Shown here: piece after piece, positions 1-5,794 of the stretch
Position numbering within the stretch: the first letter of the stretch is position 1
Layout of the letters: the number at the start of each line of letters is the position of its first letter
NCBI RefSeq assembly: GCF_008974325.1
Contig: NZ_BKCG01000010.1
Span: 1 to 64,000 of the forward strand
Origin: Patiriisocius marinus
GTDB lineage: Bacteria > Bacteroidota > Bacteroidia > Flavobacteriales > Flavobacteriaceae
Length of the DNA stretch: 64,000 nucleotides
Direction: 5' to 3'
Translations under genes and position numbers: made by a program
The notes under the pieces: model-generated
What the model saw: the letters and a program-made list of their open reading frames with translations, nothing else
Databases searched by the model: none
What the model was told of the DNA's origin: nothing

Positions 1-125
1 GGTAACAATGTGTATAATTCATTGCTAGTTATAGCCTACTTACGAAAGTCCTCGCGGACTTTCTATCTGTGATTTATTTGCTAACTTTAATGCTTAAACA
101 CGCAACGAAATCATACACAAGACCG
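1..125 (+). repeat. attC-like site 1 (left end cut by window)
   Basis: The left box GGTAAC is followed by AATGTGTATAATTCATTGC. The right arm at about 107-125 is its near reverse complement, ending ACCG before TTAGC. Inside is a perfect 8-bp hairpin, GAAAGTCC-TCGC-GGACTTTC, at 44-63. The site belongs to a cassette whose start lies left of the window. Site 3 is close in sequence over its full length. Confidence 0.75.
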
Positions 126-140
126 TTAGCAATAATGTTA

Positions 141-848
141 ATGAAACAGACAATAGCCTTATTATTGATTTTAATTATTCCAAACCTTATTTTCTCTCAA
201 AACAGAAAAGATTGGACTCAATTAGACTATCTGAATTTTGACAAGAATTATCCTTTTGAAACAGAAAAAGATATTTCAGGGTTATTTTTTATTACACCAT
301 CTATAACTTTTGACTATTATACTGAACCTATAATTGTTTTTGATCAAGAAAATAATGAAATTCTTAGATTAAGAGTTGGTGAAAGCGATGTAATTACTTG
401 TTTTAACGGACAGAAATATAATAGATATAATACAAAAAAACCACTTTCTCCTTGGTTACTCTCTTTAAGTCCAGATTACTTTTCAATAGCATTTGAGTGT
501 ATAGAAACAAACGATAAGTTTTACATTGTACGTTTAAATGATGACCAATTAGGTTACATTAAAAAGGATAACGAAAACTTTACAAAAGAAACGGTTGAAG
601 AATTTGTAGTGAGGTGGACTTCTTTAGGATTTGATTTCGATAGAATTAATAATCCCCTTAGGGCTGAAAATAGCCAAAGCGCTAAAATTATCACTAATGA
701 ATTAACTGGAAAGTATAAAATTTGGACAGGCGAGGTGCTCGAAATGAAAGGAGATTGGTTGAAAATTAAATCTATCAAAGAGGAAATCGGATGGATAAAA
801 TGGCGTGAAGGAGAAAAAATTCTGATTAGAATGTACTATGCTTGTTGA
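141..848 (+). CDS. secreted hypothetical protein (cassette 1)
   Basis: This is a 235-residue protein in cassette 1. I chose the ATG at 141 because it begins a signal peptide (Lys at residue 2, a hydrophobic stretch of about 15 residues, then FSQ-N); the same frame is open back to 69 but that part runs through the repeat site. An ATG at 135 is the alternative. The mature protein has no motif I recognise. Its C-terminal 60 residues, with a Gly-Trp-Ile-Lys-Trp stretch about 17 residues from the end, could be a small SH3-like beta fold, which is only a guess. Its stop codon lies 8 bases before the left box of site 2, as expected for a cassette gene. No promoter of its own was seen. Function unknown; the product is probably periplasmic or on the surface. 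Confidence 0.7.
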   Translation: MKQTIALLLILIIPNLIFSQNRKDWTQLDYLNFDKNYPFETEKDISGLFFITPSITFDYYTEPIIVFDQENNEILRLRVGESDVITCFNGQKYNRYNTKKPLSPWLLSLSPDYFSIAFECIETNDKFYIVRLNDDQLGYIKKDNENFTKETVEEFVVRWTSLGFDFDRINNPLRAENSQSAKIITNELTGKYKIWTGEVLEMKGDWLKIKSIKEEIGWIKWREGEKILIRMYYAC

Positions 849-856
849 AAAACACT

Positions 857-1053
857 ATTGCTAACAACGCATATAAGCAATGCGGGAGTTTGTGCTTAAT
901 TAATAGTTAGGGTATATTTGGGAGACCGCCGAATTTTAACAAATTCGACTTATTGCCAAAAAAAAATTAATAATCGAAATTTGTAAAAATCAGCTCGTGT
1001 ACGTCCGAAAGGCTTTCGCCTTTCTTCATTCGCACTGCTCATATACAAATCCG
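857..1053 (+). repeat. attC-like site 2 (end of cassette 1)
   Basis: The left box ATTGCTAAC (857-865) mirrors the start of cassette 1 at 126. The arms ATATAAGCAATGCG (871-884) and CGCACTGCTCATAT (1031-1044) pair with only two A-C mismatches on the top strand, which become T.G wobbles on the bottom strand. An internal GAAAGGC-TTTC-GCCTTTC hairpin sits at 1007-1024. The site is 197 bp, one of the two long ones. It fills most of the gene-free stretch 849-1123. Confidence 0.78.
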
Positions 1054-1123
1054 TTGTGCGTCATTTGAGAAAAACCGAGAACATCAACAAAATTAAACAC
1101 AAAAAATAAAATTTTTAGAATAA

Positions 1124-1306
1124 ATGAATAACGGAGATTTAGAGGTTTTATGTTGTTTTTGTGGTCAAGATTCAACATTTAGTAAAGCGATTGAAATCAC
1201 GATAGAATGTGACAAGCAAACAAAAGATGTTCAAGCAGTTTATGCTCACTCTAAATGTCTTGATAAGGTTTTACATAAAAGTGTTCCGAGAGCATTTGAT
1301 TTATAA
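1124..1306 (+). CDS. small cysteine-rich hypothetical protein (cassette 2, first gene)
   Basis: This is a 60-residue protein with a CCFCG motif at residues 10-14, a His-Ser-Lys-Cys motif near 42-45, and a Val-Pro near the C-terminus. The spacing of Cys-x-x-Cys and His-x-x-Cys suggests a small zinc-binding fold. I recall similar small CFCG...HxxCL...VP proteins as widespread hypotheticals, but I cannot confirm the family here. There is no signal peptide or membrane segment, so it is probably cytoplasmic. It lies 70 bases after the cassette boundary and 27 bases before the next gene of the same cassette, so the two may be co-transcribed. Function unknown. Confidence 0.6.
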   Translation: MNNGDLEVLCCFCGQDSTFSKAIEITIECDKQTKDVQAVYAHSKCLDKVLHKSVPRAFDL

Positions 1307-1333
1307 ATTGGACTAAATATTCACAGGAATTTA

Positions 1334-1753
1334 ATGAAAAAATGGATTTTAATAATTATTGGAATAATCCTGATTGGAATAATCGGAATTGGAATTAAAA
1401 TCAACTCGGATTTGAATGAACTAGTGGAAGTTTTTAACTCTGAACATTCTTTAAACGAACCGAATTTGATAATTCTATCAGACTCAATTTCACCAAACAA
1501 AAAATATAAATACTATCAATATCAATTTGATAAAGGCGGATTAGGATATTCAAGCATTTTTTGGTCAGTCATCAAGAATAACGAAAATGACCTTGGTAAA
1601 GGATTATTTCCACAAGGATACAAAGTTATTGGCTGGGATATAAAAAACGAATTGATTTTAAAAAAGTCGATTCCAACGTCGGAATTAAAAGCTGTTACGG
1701 AATTGAAAAACGGAACGGAATTTAACGGAATAAAAATAAATATTGTGGAATAA
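1334..1753 (+). CDS. membrane-anchored hypothetical protein (cassette 2, second gene)
   Basis: This is a 139-residue protein whose residues 4-22 form a very hydrophobic Ile/Gly-rich segment after Met-Lys-Lys-Trp, giving an N-terminal membrane anchor or an uncleaved signal. The remaining 115 residues are soluble and should face the periplasm. I recognise no domain. The stop lies 6 bases before the left box of site 3, the usual place for the last gene of a cassette. It shares cassette 2 with the small Cys-rich protein upstream, so this is a two-gene cassette. Function unknown. Confidence 0.65.
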   Translation: MKKWILIIIGIILIGIIGIGIKINSDLNELVEVFNSEHSLNEPNLIILSDSISPNKKYKYYQYQFDKGGLGYSSIFWSVIKNNENDLGKGLFPQGYKVIGWDIKNELILKKSIPTSELKAVTELKNGTEFNGIKINIVE

Positions 1754-1759
1754 AAACGA

Positions 1760-1886
1760 ACGCACAACAACGTATATAATCCATTGCTAGTACTAGCCTA
1801 CTTACGAAAATCCTCGCGGATTTTCTATCTGGTTTTTATTTGCTAAATTAGTTGCTTACACACGCAACGTATCATATACAAAACCG
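1760..1886 (+). repeat. attC-like site 3 (end of cassette 2)
   Basis: The left box ACGCACAAC (1760-1768) mirrors the start of cassette 2 (TTGTGCGT at 1054). It is 127 bp and closely resembles site 1 across its length. Its central hairpin, GAAAATCC-TCGC-GGATTTTC (1806-1825), differs from that of site 1 by one compensated pair (G-C in site 1, A-T here). The right arm ends ATATACAAAACCG before TTGTGGGTA. Confidence 0.8.
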
Positions 1887-1896
1887 TTGTGGGTAA

Positions 1897-2340
1897 TTAG
1901 GACAAATGTGGCATTCCTTTTCCAGTTTCAACAAAACTTTTGAGACTTTGAGTAACAAACCTTTCCCAAGCAGGCCAACATATTTCGTAACAATTTAATT
2001 CTGGAACGAGTCCATTATGAGCAAAATTTAAAATGGTTTCATTTTGACTTTTCTCTTCCAAATTCCATTCAACGTTTGTGCCAATCCATTCCATTTCAAT
2101 TCCATCATAACCAGTATGAATATGCTTTGCATCAATACATTGCCAAACAATTCTCGAATTCGGTTTAAATTCTAAAATTTTGAATTTCCAAAATGTTTTA
2201 TCAAAACTTGTCGTAAACTCATCATCTAATTTTGATACGACAGAATTGGTATTACCCCACCATTCTTGAACTGATTGGGTTATTGCATTAAATATAGCTT
2301 CTGAATTCGCTTCAATTGAAACACTTGTTGTGTAAGACAT
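1897..2340 (-). CDS. SRPBCC/AHSA1-like domain protein (cassette 3)
   Basis: This is a 147-residue protein that looks like a START-like (SRPBCC, AHSA1-type) fold. It has an N-terminal strand, a 'vea..eaiFnAit...eWW' helix, central 'Fwkfkilefkpns+ivW' strands and a long C-terminal helix with W-x-x-F. Such proteins form a hydrophobic cavity and often bind small lipophilic ligands or act in stress responses. It is divergent from the HxlR-type regulator at 2432, with 91 bases between them holding inverted GCAAGTAC elements, so that regulator probably controls it. The gene is antisense to the other cassette genes and its stop is only 10 bases from the left edge of cassette 3. Ligand unknown. Confidence 0.75.
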   Translation of the reverse strand: MSYTTSVSIEANSEAIFNAITQSVQEWWGNTNSVVSKLDDEFTTSFDKTFWKFKILEFKPNSRIVWQCIDAKHIHTGYDGIEMEWIGTNVEWNLEEKSQNETILNFAHNGLVPELNCYEICWPAWERFVTQSLKSFVETGKGMPHLS

Positions 2341-2360
2341 AGATTTTATTTTTAATTAGC

Positions 2361-2427
2361 ACTTGTATTTCGCAAGTACAAATATATAAAAGAACTTTTA
2401 TTATGCAAGTACTTTTTTGTAACTTTG
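2361..2427. promoter_or_regulatory. divergent promoter/operator region inside cassette 3
   Basis: GCAAGTAC occurs at 2372-2379 and again at 2405-2412, 33 bp apart (about three helical turns), and ACTTG-N7-CAAGT forms an inverted repeat at 2361-2377. TAACTTTG at 2420-2427 matches the Bacteroidota -7 box TAnnTTTG and ends only 4 bases before the ATG at 2432, so the regulator mRNA may be leaderless. Operator function is inferred from symmetry and position. Confidence 0.5.
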
Positions 2428-2431
2428 AAAA

Positions 2432-2857
2432 ATGGAAGGACAAAAAAGAAGGTCAGATTGCCCGATAACATTATCTCTCGACATTTTCGGAGATAAATGG
2501 ACTTTACTAATTCTTCGTGATTTCATTTTTTTTGACAATCGTCATTTCAACCAATTGGTGAGTATTGAGAGTATATCAACAAATATTCTTACAGATAGAC
2601 TTAATAGACTTTTGGCACACGGAATTATCAAGAAAGAAGTTGATTCAAATAATAGGTCTGCCTATTTATATTCCTTGACAAAAAAAGGTCTTGACCTTGT
2701 TCCTATCGTTATGGATATTTATCGTTGGGGAGCTAATTACACCGAAAGGAATAATTCAGAAAAGGACTTTAAAAAGAAGATAGATTCTGAATACGATAAA
2801 ACGGTTGAAGAAATAAAAAATAGATTAATAACTACCCACAACATTGTGTATAAGTAA
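2432..2857 (+). CDS. HxlR-family winged-helix transcriptional regulator (cassette 3)
   Basis: This is a 141-residue regulator. The HxlR signature is clear: an N-terminal CPIT segment at residues 10-13, 'GDKWTLLILRD' near 20-30, 'R+FNQL' and 'iSTNiLTDRLNrLlahGII' forming the recognition helix, and a beta wing ending 'YsLTkKGLdLvPi'. The family usually senses reactive electrophiles or redox state through conserved Cys, and a single Cys (about residue 10) is present. It probably represses itself and the divergent SRPBCC gene. Its last codons and stop lie inside the left arm of site 4, so the recombination site encodes the C-terminus. A cassette with its own promoter and regulator is unusual. Confidence 0.88.
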   Translation: MEGQKRRSDCPITLSLDIFGDKWTLLILRDFIFFDNRHFNQLVSIESISTNILTDRLNRLLAHGIIKKEVDSNNRSAYLYSLTKKGLDLVPIVMDIYRWGANYTERNNSEKDFKKKIDSEYDKTVEEIKNRLITTHNIVYK

Positions 2858-2960
2858 TAGCGGTTTAAGTGATAAAACGAAAGTATAATATAAAATAAAG
2901 GTCGGTCTAAAACCGAAAGGTTTGTGAGTAAAAACCCGCTACTACTCATACACGAGACCG
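2833..2960 (+). repeat. attC-like site 4 (end of cassette 3)
   Basis: The left box TACCCACAAC (2833-2842) mirrors the cassette 3 start TTGTGGGTA at 1887. The arms GTGTATAAGTAATAGCGG and CCCGCTACTACTCATACAC pair over about 18 bases, with two A-C top-strand mismatches that are T.G on the bottom strand. The right arm ends GACCG at 2960. The stop codon of the HxlR gene lies within the site. Confidence 0.78.
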
Positions 2961-2975
2961 TTAGCAGTAATTAGA

Positions 2976-3470
2976 ATGACCAAGACAGATAAATCAAAAC
3001 ATAAGATTTCAATTGCTTCAATTAAGCGTTCTACATATAAACCGTATGACTATAAATTGACAAAATTTCACGAATCTAATTCTGATTTTCCTTACTCCAA
3101 AATTAAGCTTGACTTGAAAGAAAATGAGTTGATTATCTGCTCGACTTTTATCGACTCGGAAAATTACAGCATTTTGACAACTCAAAAACTAATTACAAAA
3201 GAAAACGGAATTGAGAATGTTGGAAATATGATTGGTGCGACTGACAAACGCTATGGAGATTTTAAAGGGTTCAAAGATGATTTATTCACCTTCGGGCTAG
3301 TGGAACTAGAAAATGGAACTGACTTAAAATATTTCATTGAAACCGGAAAAGCCTCAATGATTATGATTTATGGAGTAAGAACATTAATCCGAACACAGCA
3401 TATGACTGAGAAAAATATTGAGAATACAACAAGGAATTGGAATAGGCAAAATGAAAAAAACGAAAAATAA
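2976..3470 (+). CDS. hypothetical protein (cassette 4)
   Basis: This is a 164-residue, charged, lysine-rich protein without a signal peptide or membrane segment, so it is probably cytoplasmic. I do not recognise a domain. The only marked features are a basic N-terminus (residues 2-25) and an Asn/Glu/Lys-rich C-terminus. The ATG at 2976 is 15 bases inside cassette 4 and the stop is immediately before the left box of site 5, so the cassette carries nothing but this gene and its site. No promoter was seen; expression may depend on readthrough from the left. Function unknown. Confidence 0.65.
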   Translation: MTKTDKSKHKISIASIKRSTYKPYDYKLTKFHESNSDFPYSKIKLDLKENELIICSTFIDSENYSILTTQKLITKENGIENVGNMIGATDKRYGDFKGFKDDLFTFGLVELENGTDLKYFIETGKASMIMIYGVRTLIRTQHMTEKNIENTTRNWNRQNEKNEK

Positions 3471-3471
3471 C

Positions 3472-3665
3472 TACTGCTAACACTGTATAAAAAACATAGG
3501 GCATTTGTGCTAAACCGAAAGTTCTGTGTTTATTTATAAAGTCCGCTAAAAATAAAATTTGGCGTTTATAGTAGAAAATATAAAAGCAAAATATTTATAT
3601 TTAGCTAAGTAATAAACCGAAACGATAGTGCTTATCACCTGCCCTACGATTTCTTATACTTAACG
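3472..3665 (+). repeat. attC-like site 5 (end of cassette 4)
   Basis: The left box TACTGCTAAC (3472-3481) mirrors the start TTAGCAGTA at 2961. The arms GTATAAAAAACATAGGGCA and TGCCCTACGATTTCTTATAC pair with one bulged base and two A-C mismatches on the top strand. It is about 194 bp, like site 2. The right arm ends TAACG at 3665, lacking the CC of other sites. Confidence 0.72.
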
Positions 3666-3905
3666 TTAGCATTAATACCTCCGAATCGAATCCTGCGGAT
3701 TTAATTCGGAGGTATTTTATGAGGAATCAGTTCGGAATTTTGATGGAATAAAATGCTGAATTTATATCGCGCGAAAATGTTGCTGCATAAATGTATATCC
3801 GATTATCTAAAGCAGATTAGATCGCGAACTAAATAATGGAATCGCTAAACCGATTGGATTGCGGAAAACTCACTCGGATGACTCACTCGGCTGCGTCAGT
3901 AAAAA
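3666..3905 (+). other. cassette 5 body without a convincing gene
   Basis: This is a 240-base cassette body between site 5 and site 6 that holds no open frame of useful length on either strand. Its main feature is a long hairpin at 3674-3716: outer arms AATACCTCCGAAT and ATTCGGAGGTATT are perfect complements, and a second short AATCC/GGATT stem lies inside. Four T follow, so it could terminate transcription. The cassette ends match only in part (TTAGCATT against AACGCTAA), so it may be a decayed or fused cassette, or one carrying a regulatory RNA. Confidence 0.5.
3674..3720 (+). terminator. extended hairpin in cassette 5
   Basis: Thirteen-base perfect arms (3674-3686 and 3704-3716) enclose an inner AATCC-TGC-GGATT stem, with a short T run at the end. 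It could stop readthrough from cassette 4 or be the structured core of a small RNA. Confidence 0.5.
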
Positions 3906-4030
3906 CGCTAACAAAGCATATAATTTATGGCGAGTTTTTGCTCAGCTTTTAAATTTGAGTAACTTTAAAAAAGATTTGTAATTCGGAATTGAAGTTAATT
4001 CCATTTCGCCACAAATCATATACACAACCG
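3906..4030 (+). repeat. attC-like site 6 (end of cassette 5)
   Basis: Left box CGCTAAC (3906-3912). The arms GCATATAATTTATGGCGA and TCGCCACAAATCATATAC pair over 18 bases, with three top-strand A-C type mismatches that are all G.T or T.G on the bottom strand. The right arm ends ACAACCG at 4030, next to TTAGGCACA, the start of cassette 6. Length 125 bp. Confidence 0.76.
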
Positions 4031-4053
4031 TTAGGCACAAGCTGAAAAAAAAA

Positions 4054-4659
4054 TTGGAACTCACAATTAACATATCGAAAAGAAAGAAAAGTTCGTTTGA
4101 TAATCCAATCATAAACGGAATTATTGGAATTTTTCTGTTCATATTTCTAATATTAGCAGGAATAGTTTCAACGCTAATAATTATGCCTTACGAATTCCTT
4201 AAATACAAAGTATTTGGATTCAAACGGAATTATGAATTTAATGCTACGCCATCTCTTTTTGAAAATGAGAATTTCAATTTAACACTTGAATATATCGAAC
4301 AACCGAATGATGAACATAAAATCGCAAATGATTTTTTATATAAAGTTGTGGATTATGGAGATGAAACTGCAATTTTTGTTGTGAAAAATCACGGAAAAAA
4401 AACTGAACTTGACGGAGAATATTTAACGCCATTTAAACATAAGTTAAAAGAATCTATATTACTGCAAAGAATCAGAGCAAATGAAAGTAGCGAACCAACT
4501 TCCGATTTGATTAAATTTAATACAATTAATGGAAAAATAGAATTTATTGCGGAAATTGGACAGTTCGAGTTGGACAAGTTTGATGAAGAAAAAAATGAAA
4601 TTGTAGGTTATAATTTAACGGAAGATATTGTAATCAAGATGGAGAAAGCCTGTGCCTAA
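4054..4659 (+). CDS. membrane-anchored hypothetical protein (cassette 6)
   Basis: This is a protein of about 201 residues with one strong membrane helix (residues about 22-48, Ile/Phe/Leu-rich) after a basic N-terminus, followed by a soluble domain of 140 residues that I do not recognise. The start is uncertain: TTG at 4054 is used because no ATG precedes the helix, and CTG at 4042 followed by three Lys codons is an alternative. The stop codon TAA (4657-4659) is part of the left box TGTGCCTAAC of site 7, so gene and recombination site overlap. Function unknown. Confidence 0.6.
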   Translation: MELTINISKRKKSSFDNPIINGIIGIFLFIFLILAGIVSTLIIMPYEFLKYKVFGFKRNYEFNATPSLFENENFNLTLEYIEQPNDEHKIANDFLYKVVDYGDETAIFVVKNHGKKTELDGEYLTPFKHKLKESILLQRIRANESSEPTSDLIKFNTINGKIEFIAEIGQFELDKFDEEKNEIVGYNLTEDIVIKMEKACA

Positions 4660-4787
4660 CATGGGATATAACTAATAAATTCCCACAGGAATTCCTACAA
4701 AATGAAAATACATTATAACAATCAATCCAGCTTTCTAAGAGCTGGATTTTCTATTTAGGAAATAATTACTACATTAGTTGTTTAACC
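4651..4787 (+). repeat. attC-like site 7, degenerate (end of cassette 6 and of the array)
   Basis: The left box TGTGCCTAAC (4651-4660) is the exact reverse complement of the cassette 6 start at 4031. AACTAAT (4670-4676) meets ATTAGTT (4773-4779), and a central AATTCC-CACA-GGAATT hairpin lies at about 4678-4693. The right end reads AACCTAC where other sites have ACCGTT, so the recombination point appears lost. It marks the probable right edge of the array; the exact edge is uncertain. Confidence 0.5.
4719..4756 (+). terminator. hairpin resembling the 3' end of the paiB-like gene
   Basis: AATCCAGCT and AGCTGGATT form a 9-bp stem followed by TTTTCTATTT. The 31 bases 4719-4749 match 5812-5842, the 3' end of the paiB-like gene, at all but two positions, in the same orientation. 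It could end transcription of the cassette array. Confidence 0.55.
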
Positions 4788-4805
4788 TACACAGCTACTA
4801 AATAA

Positions 4806-4816
4806 CACAAGTTGTG
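4806..4816. promoter_or_regulatory. CACAA-G-TTGTG inverted repeat upstream of crp-like gene
   Basis: A perfect 5-bp inverted repeat centred 20 bases before the start codon at 4831. It includes a TGTGA-like half at 4813-4817, so it could be an autoregulatory site for the Crp/Fnr protein. This is inferred from position only. Confidence 0.3.
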
Positions 4817-4830
4817 AGTAACAGCTATAT

Positions 4831-5451
4831 ATGGAGATTGATAAAAAAGTACTGTCATTTTTAAACCCTAAATTGGTCGATTCTATCCTTAAAGAGTCAA
4901 CACTAAAAGAAGTACCTAAAGGAGCTGAAATTTTAAGAGAACAGCAATATGTGAAAGCACTTCCTATTGTGCTTGAGGGGCTTGTAAAGGTGTATTCAAG
5001 ATTTGAGGAAAAGGAATTGCTGCTTTATTATATAGAATCATCTCAAAGCTGCGTAATGTCTTTTTATGCAGCACGTAAAAACACACCGAGTAAAATTTTT
5101 GCCCAAACGGAGGAAGACTCTAAAATACTTTTGTTGCCAGTGGAATATCTTCCTATCTGGCTAAAGGAATATCCAGATTTAAACGATTTGTTTTTCAATC
5201 AATACAACCTAAGATATTCAGAGCTTTTAGATACCATAAGTCACCTGTTATTAAATAAAATGGACAAGCGGTTGTATGATCATTTAAAAACAAAAACAAC
5301 ATTACTAAATAGTAATGCTGTTAAAATAAGTCACGGCCAACTAGCAAATGAATTAGGTACTGCCAGAGAAGTAGTTTCAAGAGTATTAAAGAAACTTGAA
5401 ACAGATGGGAAAATCTCGCAAAATGCAGGCGAAATAAAAATTATTTCATAG
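4831..5451 (+). CDS. Crp/Fnr-family transcriptional regulator
   Basis: This is a 206-residue regulator with an N-terminal cyclic-nucleotide-binding-like beta roll (residues about 12-115: 'lkevpKGaeILreqqyvkaLPIVLEGLVKVY', then 'lYYIesgqSC') and a C-terminal HTH_Crp domain (about 150-205: 'iSHgQLAneLGTAREVVSRVLKKLEtdGkI'). There is no Cys cluster for an FNR-type iron-sulphur centre and no complete cAMP-binding motif, so the signal is unknown. The DUF2892 membrane protein follows by 84 bases, and a GTGACT-GT-AGTCAC palindrome lies directly after the stop. This regulator and DUF2892 pairing, often with rhodanese-type sulphur genes, is common in flavobacteria; the sulphur link is inference. Confidence 0.9.
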   Translation: MEIDKKVLSFLNPKLVDSILKESTLKEVPKGAEILREQQYVKALPIVLEGLVKVYSRFEEKELLLYYIESSQSCVMSFYAARKNTPSKIFAQTEEDSKILLLPVEYLPIWLKEYPDLNDLFFNQYNLRYSELLDTISHLLLNKMDKRLYDHLKTKTTLLNSNAVKISHGQLANELGTAREVVSRVLKKLETDGKISQNAGEIKIIS

Positions 5452-5453
5452 TG

Positions 5454-5467
5454 GTGACTGTAGTCAC
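5454..5467. promoter_or_regulatory. GTGACT-GT-AGTCAC palindrome
   Basis: A six-base perfect inverted repeat with a 2-base centre, 2 bases after the crp-like stop and about 70 bases before the DUF2892 start. The size and symmetry fit a Crp/Fnr operator, so the upstream regulator may act here on the DUF2892 gene. Confidence 0.45.
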
Positions 5468-5535
5468 TGCACAGGTGTTTTAAATGGTAGAACTTTGCAG
5501 AGCAATAAAGCAGTTAACATTTAAAATATATAATT

Positions 5536-5751
5536 ATGAAAAAGAATATGGGGTCAATAGATAGACTTGTTAGAATAATAGTAGCAGCCGTTGTCGCATT
5601 GCTATATTTTAATGAAGTAATTTCAGGTACTTTAGGACTAGTACTATTAGTTCTTGCTGTAGTATTTGTAGTAACTAGTTTAATTAGTTTTTGTCCACTA
5701 TACCTGCCTTTCGGTTTAAGTACTTGTAAAGTAAAGCAGAATGAGGAATAG
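5536..5751 (+). CDS. DUF2892 small inner membrane protein
   Basis: This is a 71-residue protein that opens with 'KNMGSiDRlvRi', the usual DUF2892 start, followed by two membrane helices (about residues 12-27 and 31-51) and a short 'CPLYLPFGLSTCK' tail with two Cys. In other proteins this domain is fused to rhodanese (as in YgaP), so a part in sulphur or redox handling at the inner membrane is often suggested. It sits behind the Crp/Fnr regulator with a palindrome between them and is followed by a hairpin at 5817-5841 that can stop its transcription. Confidence 0.85.
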   Translation: MKKNMGSIDRLVRIIVAAVVALLYFNEVISGTLGLVLLVLAVVFVVTSLISFCPLYLPFGLSTCKVKQNEE

Positions 5752-5794
5752 CTTTTAATAGGGTAGTTATTGATGTATTATTATTTCAGAAAAA

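Larger units (their letters stand above)
1..4790. mobile_element. integron-like gene cassette array (no integrase in window)
   Basis: Six complete cassettes and seven repeat sites lie head to tail. Taking the cut as G|TT in the right arm of each site, cassette 1 is 126-1053, cassette 2 is 1054-1886, cassette 3 is 1887-2960, cassette 4 is 2961-3665, cassette 5 is 3666-4030 and cassette 6 starts at 4031. The first bases of each cassette are the reverse complement of the left box of the site at its own 3' end: TTAGCAATA/TATTGCTAA, TTGTGCGT/ACGCACAA, TTGTGGGTA/TACCCACAA, TTAGCAGTA/TACTGCTAA and TTAGGCACA/TGTGCCTAA. Cassette 5 matches only partly. In integrons this pairing arises because a circular cassette carries one complete attC that is split on insertion. 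Most reading frames point right, with the site just after or overlapping their stop, so attI and an integrase would be expected to the left, outside the window. The family identity is inferred; the pairing is seen directly. Confidence 0.72.

Noticed and set aside
69-140. Longer start of the cassette 1 protein at 69
   Set aside because: The extra 24 residues are read through the right arm of site 1; the ATG at 141 begins a normal signal peptide.
4811-4821. GTTGTGAGTAA as the true right end of site 7
   Set aside because: Its upstream sequence does not pair with the left arm of site 7; the arm at 4773-4787 fits better.
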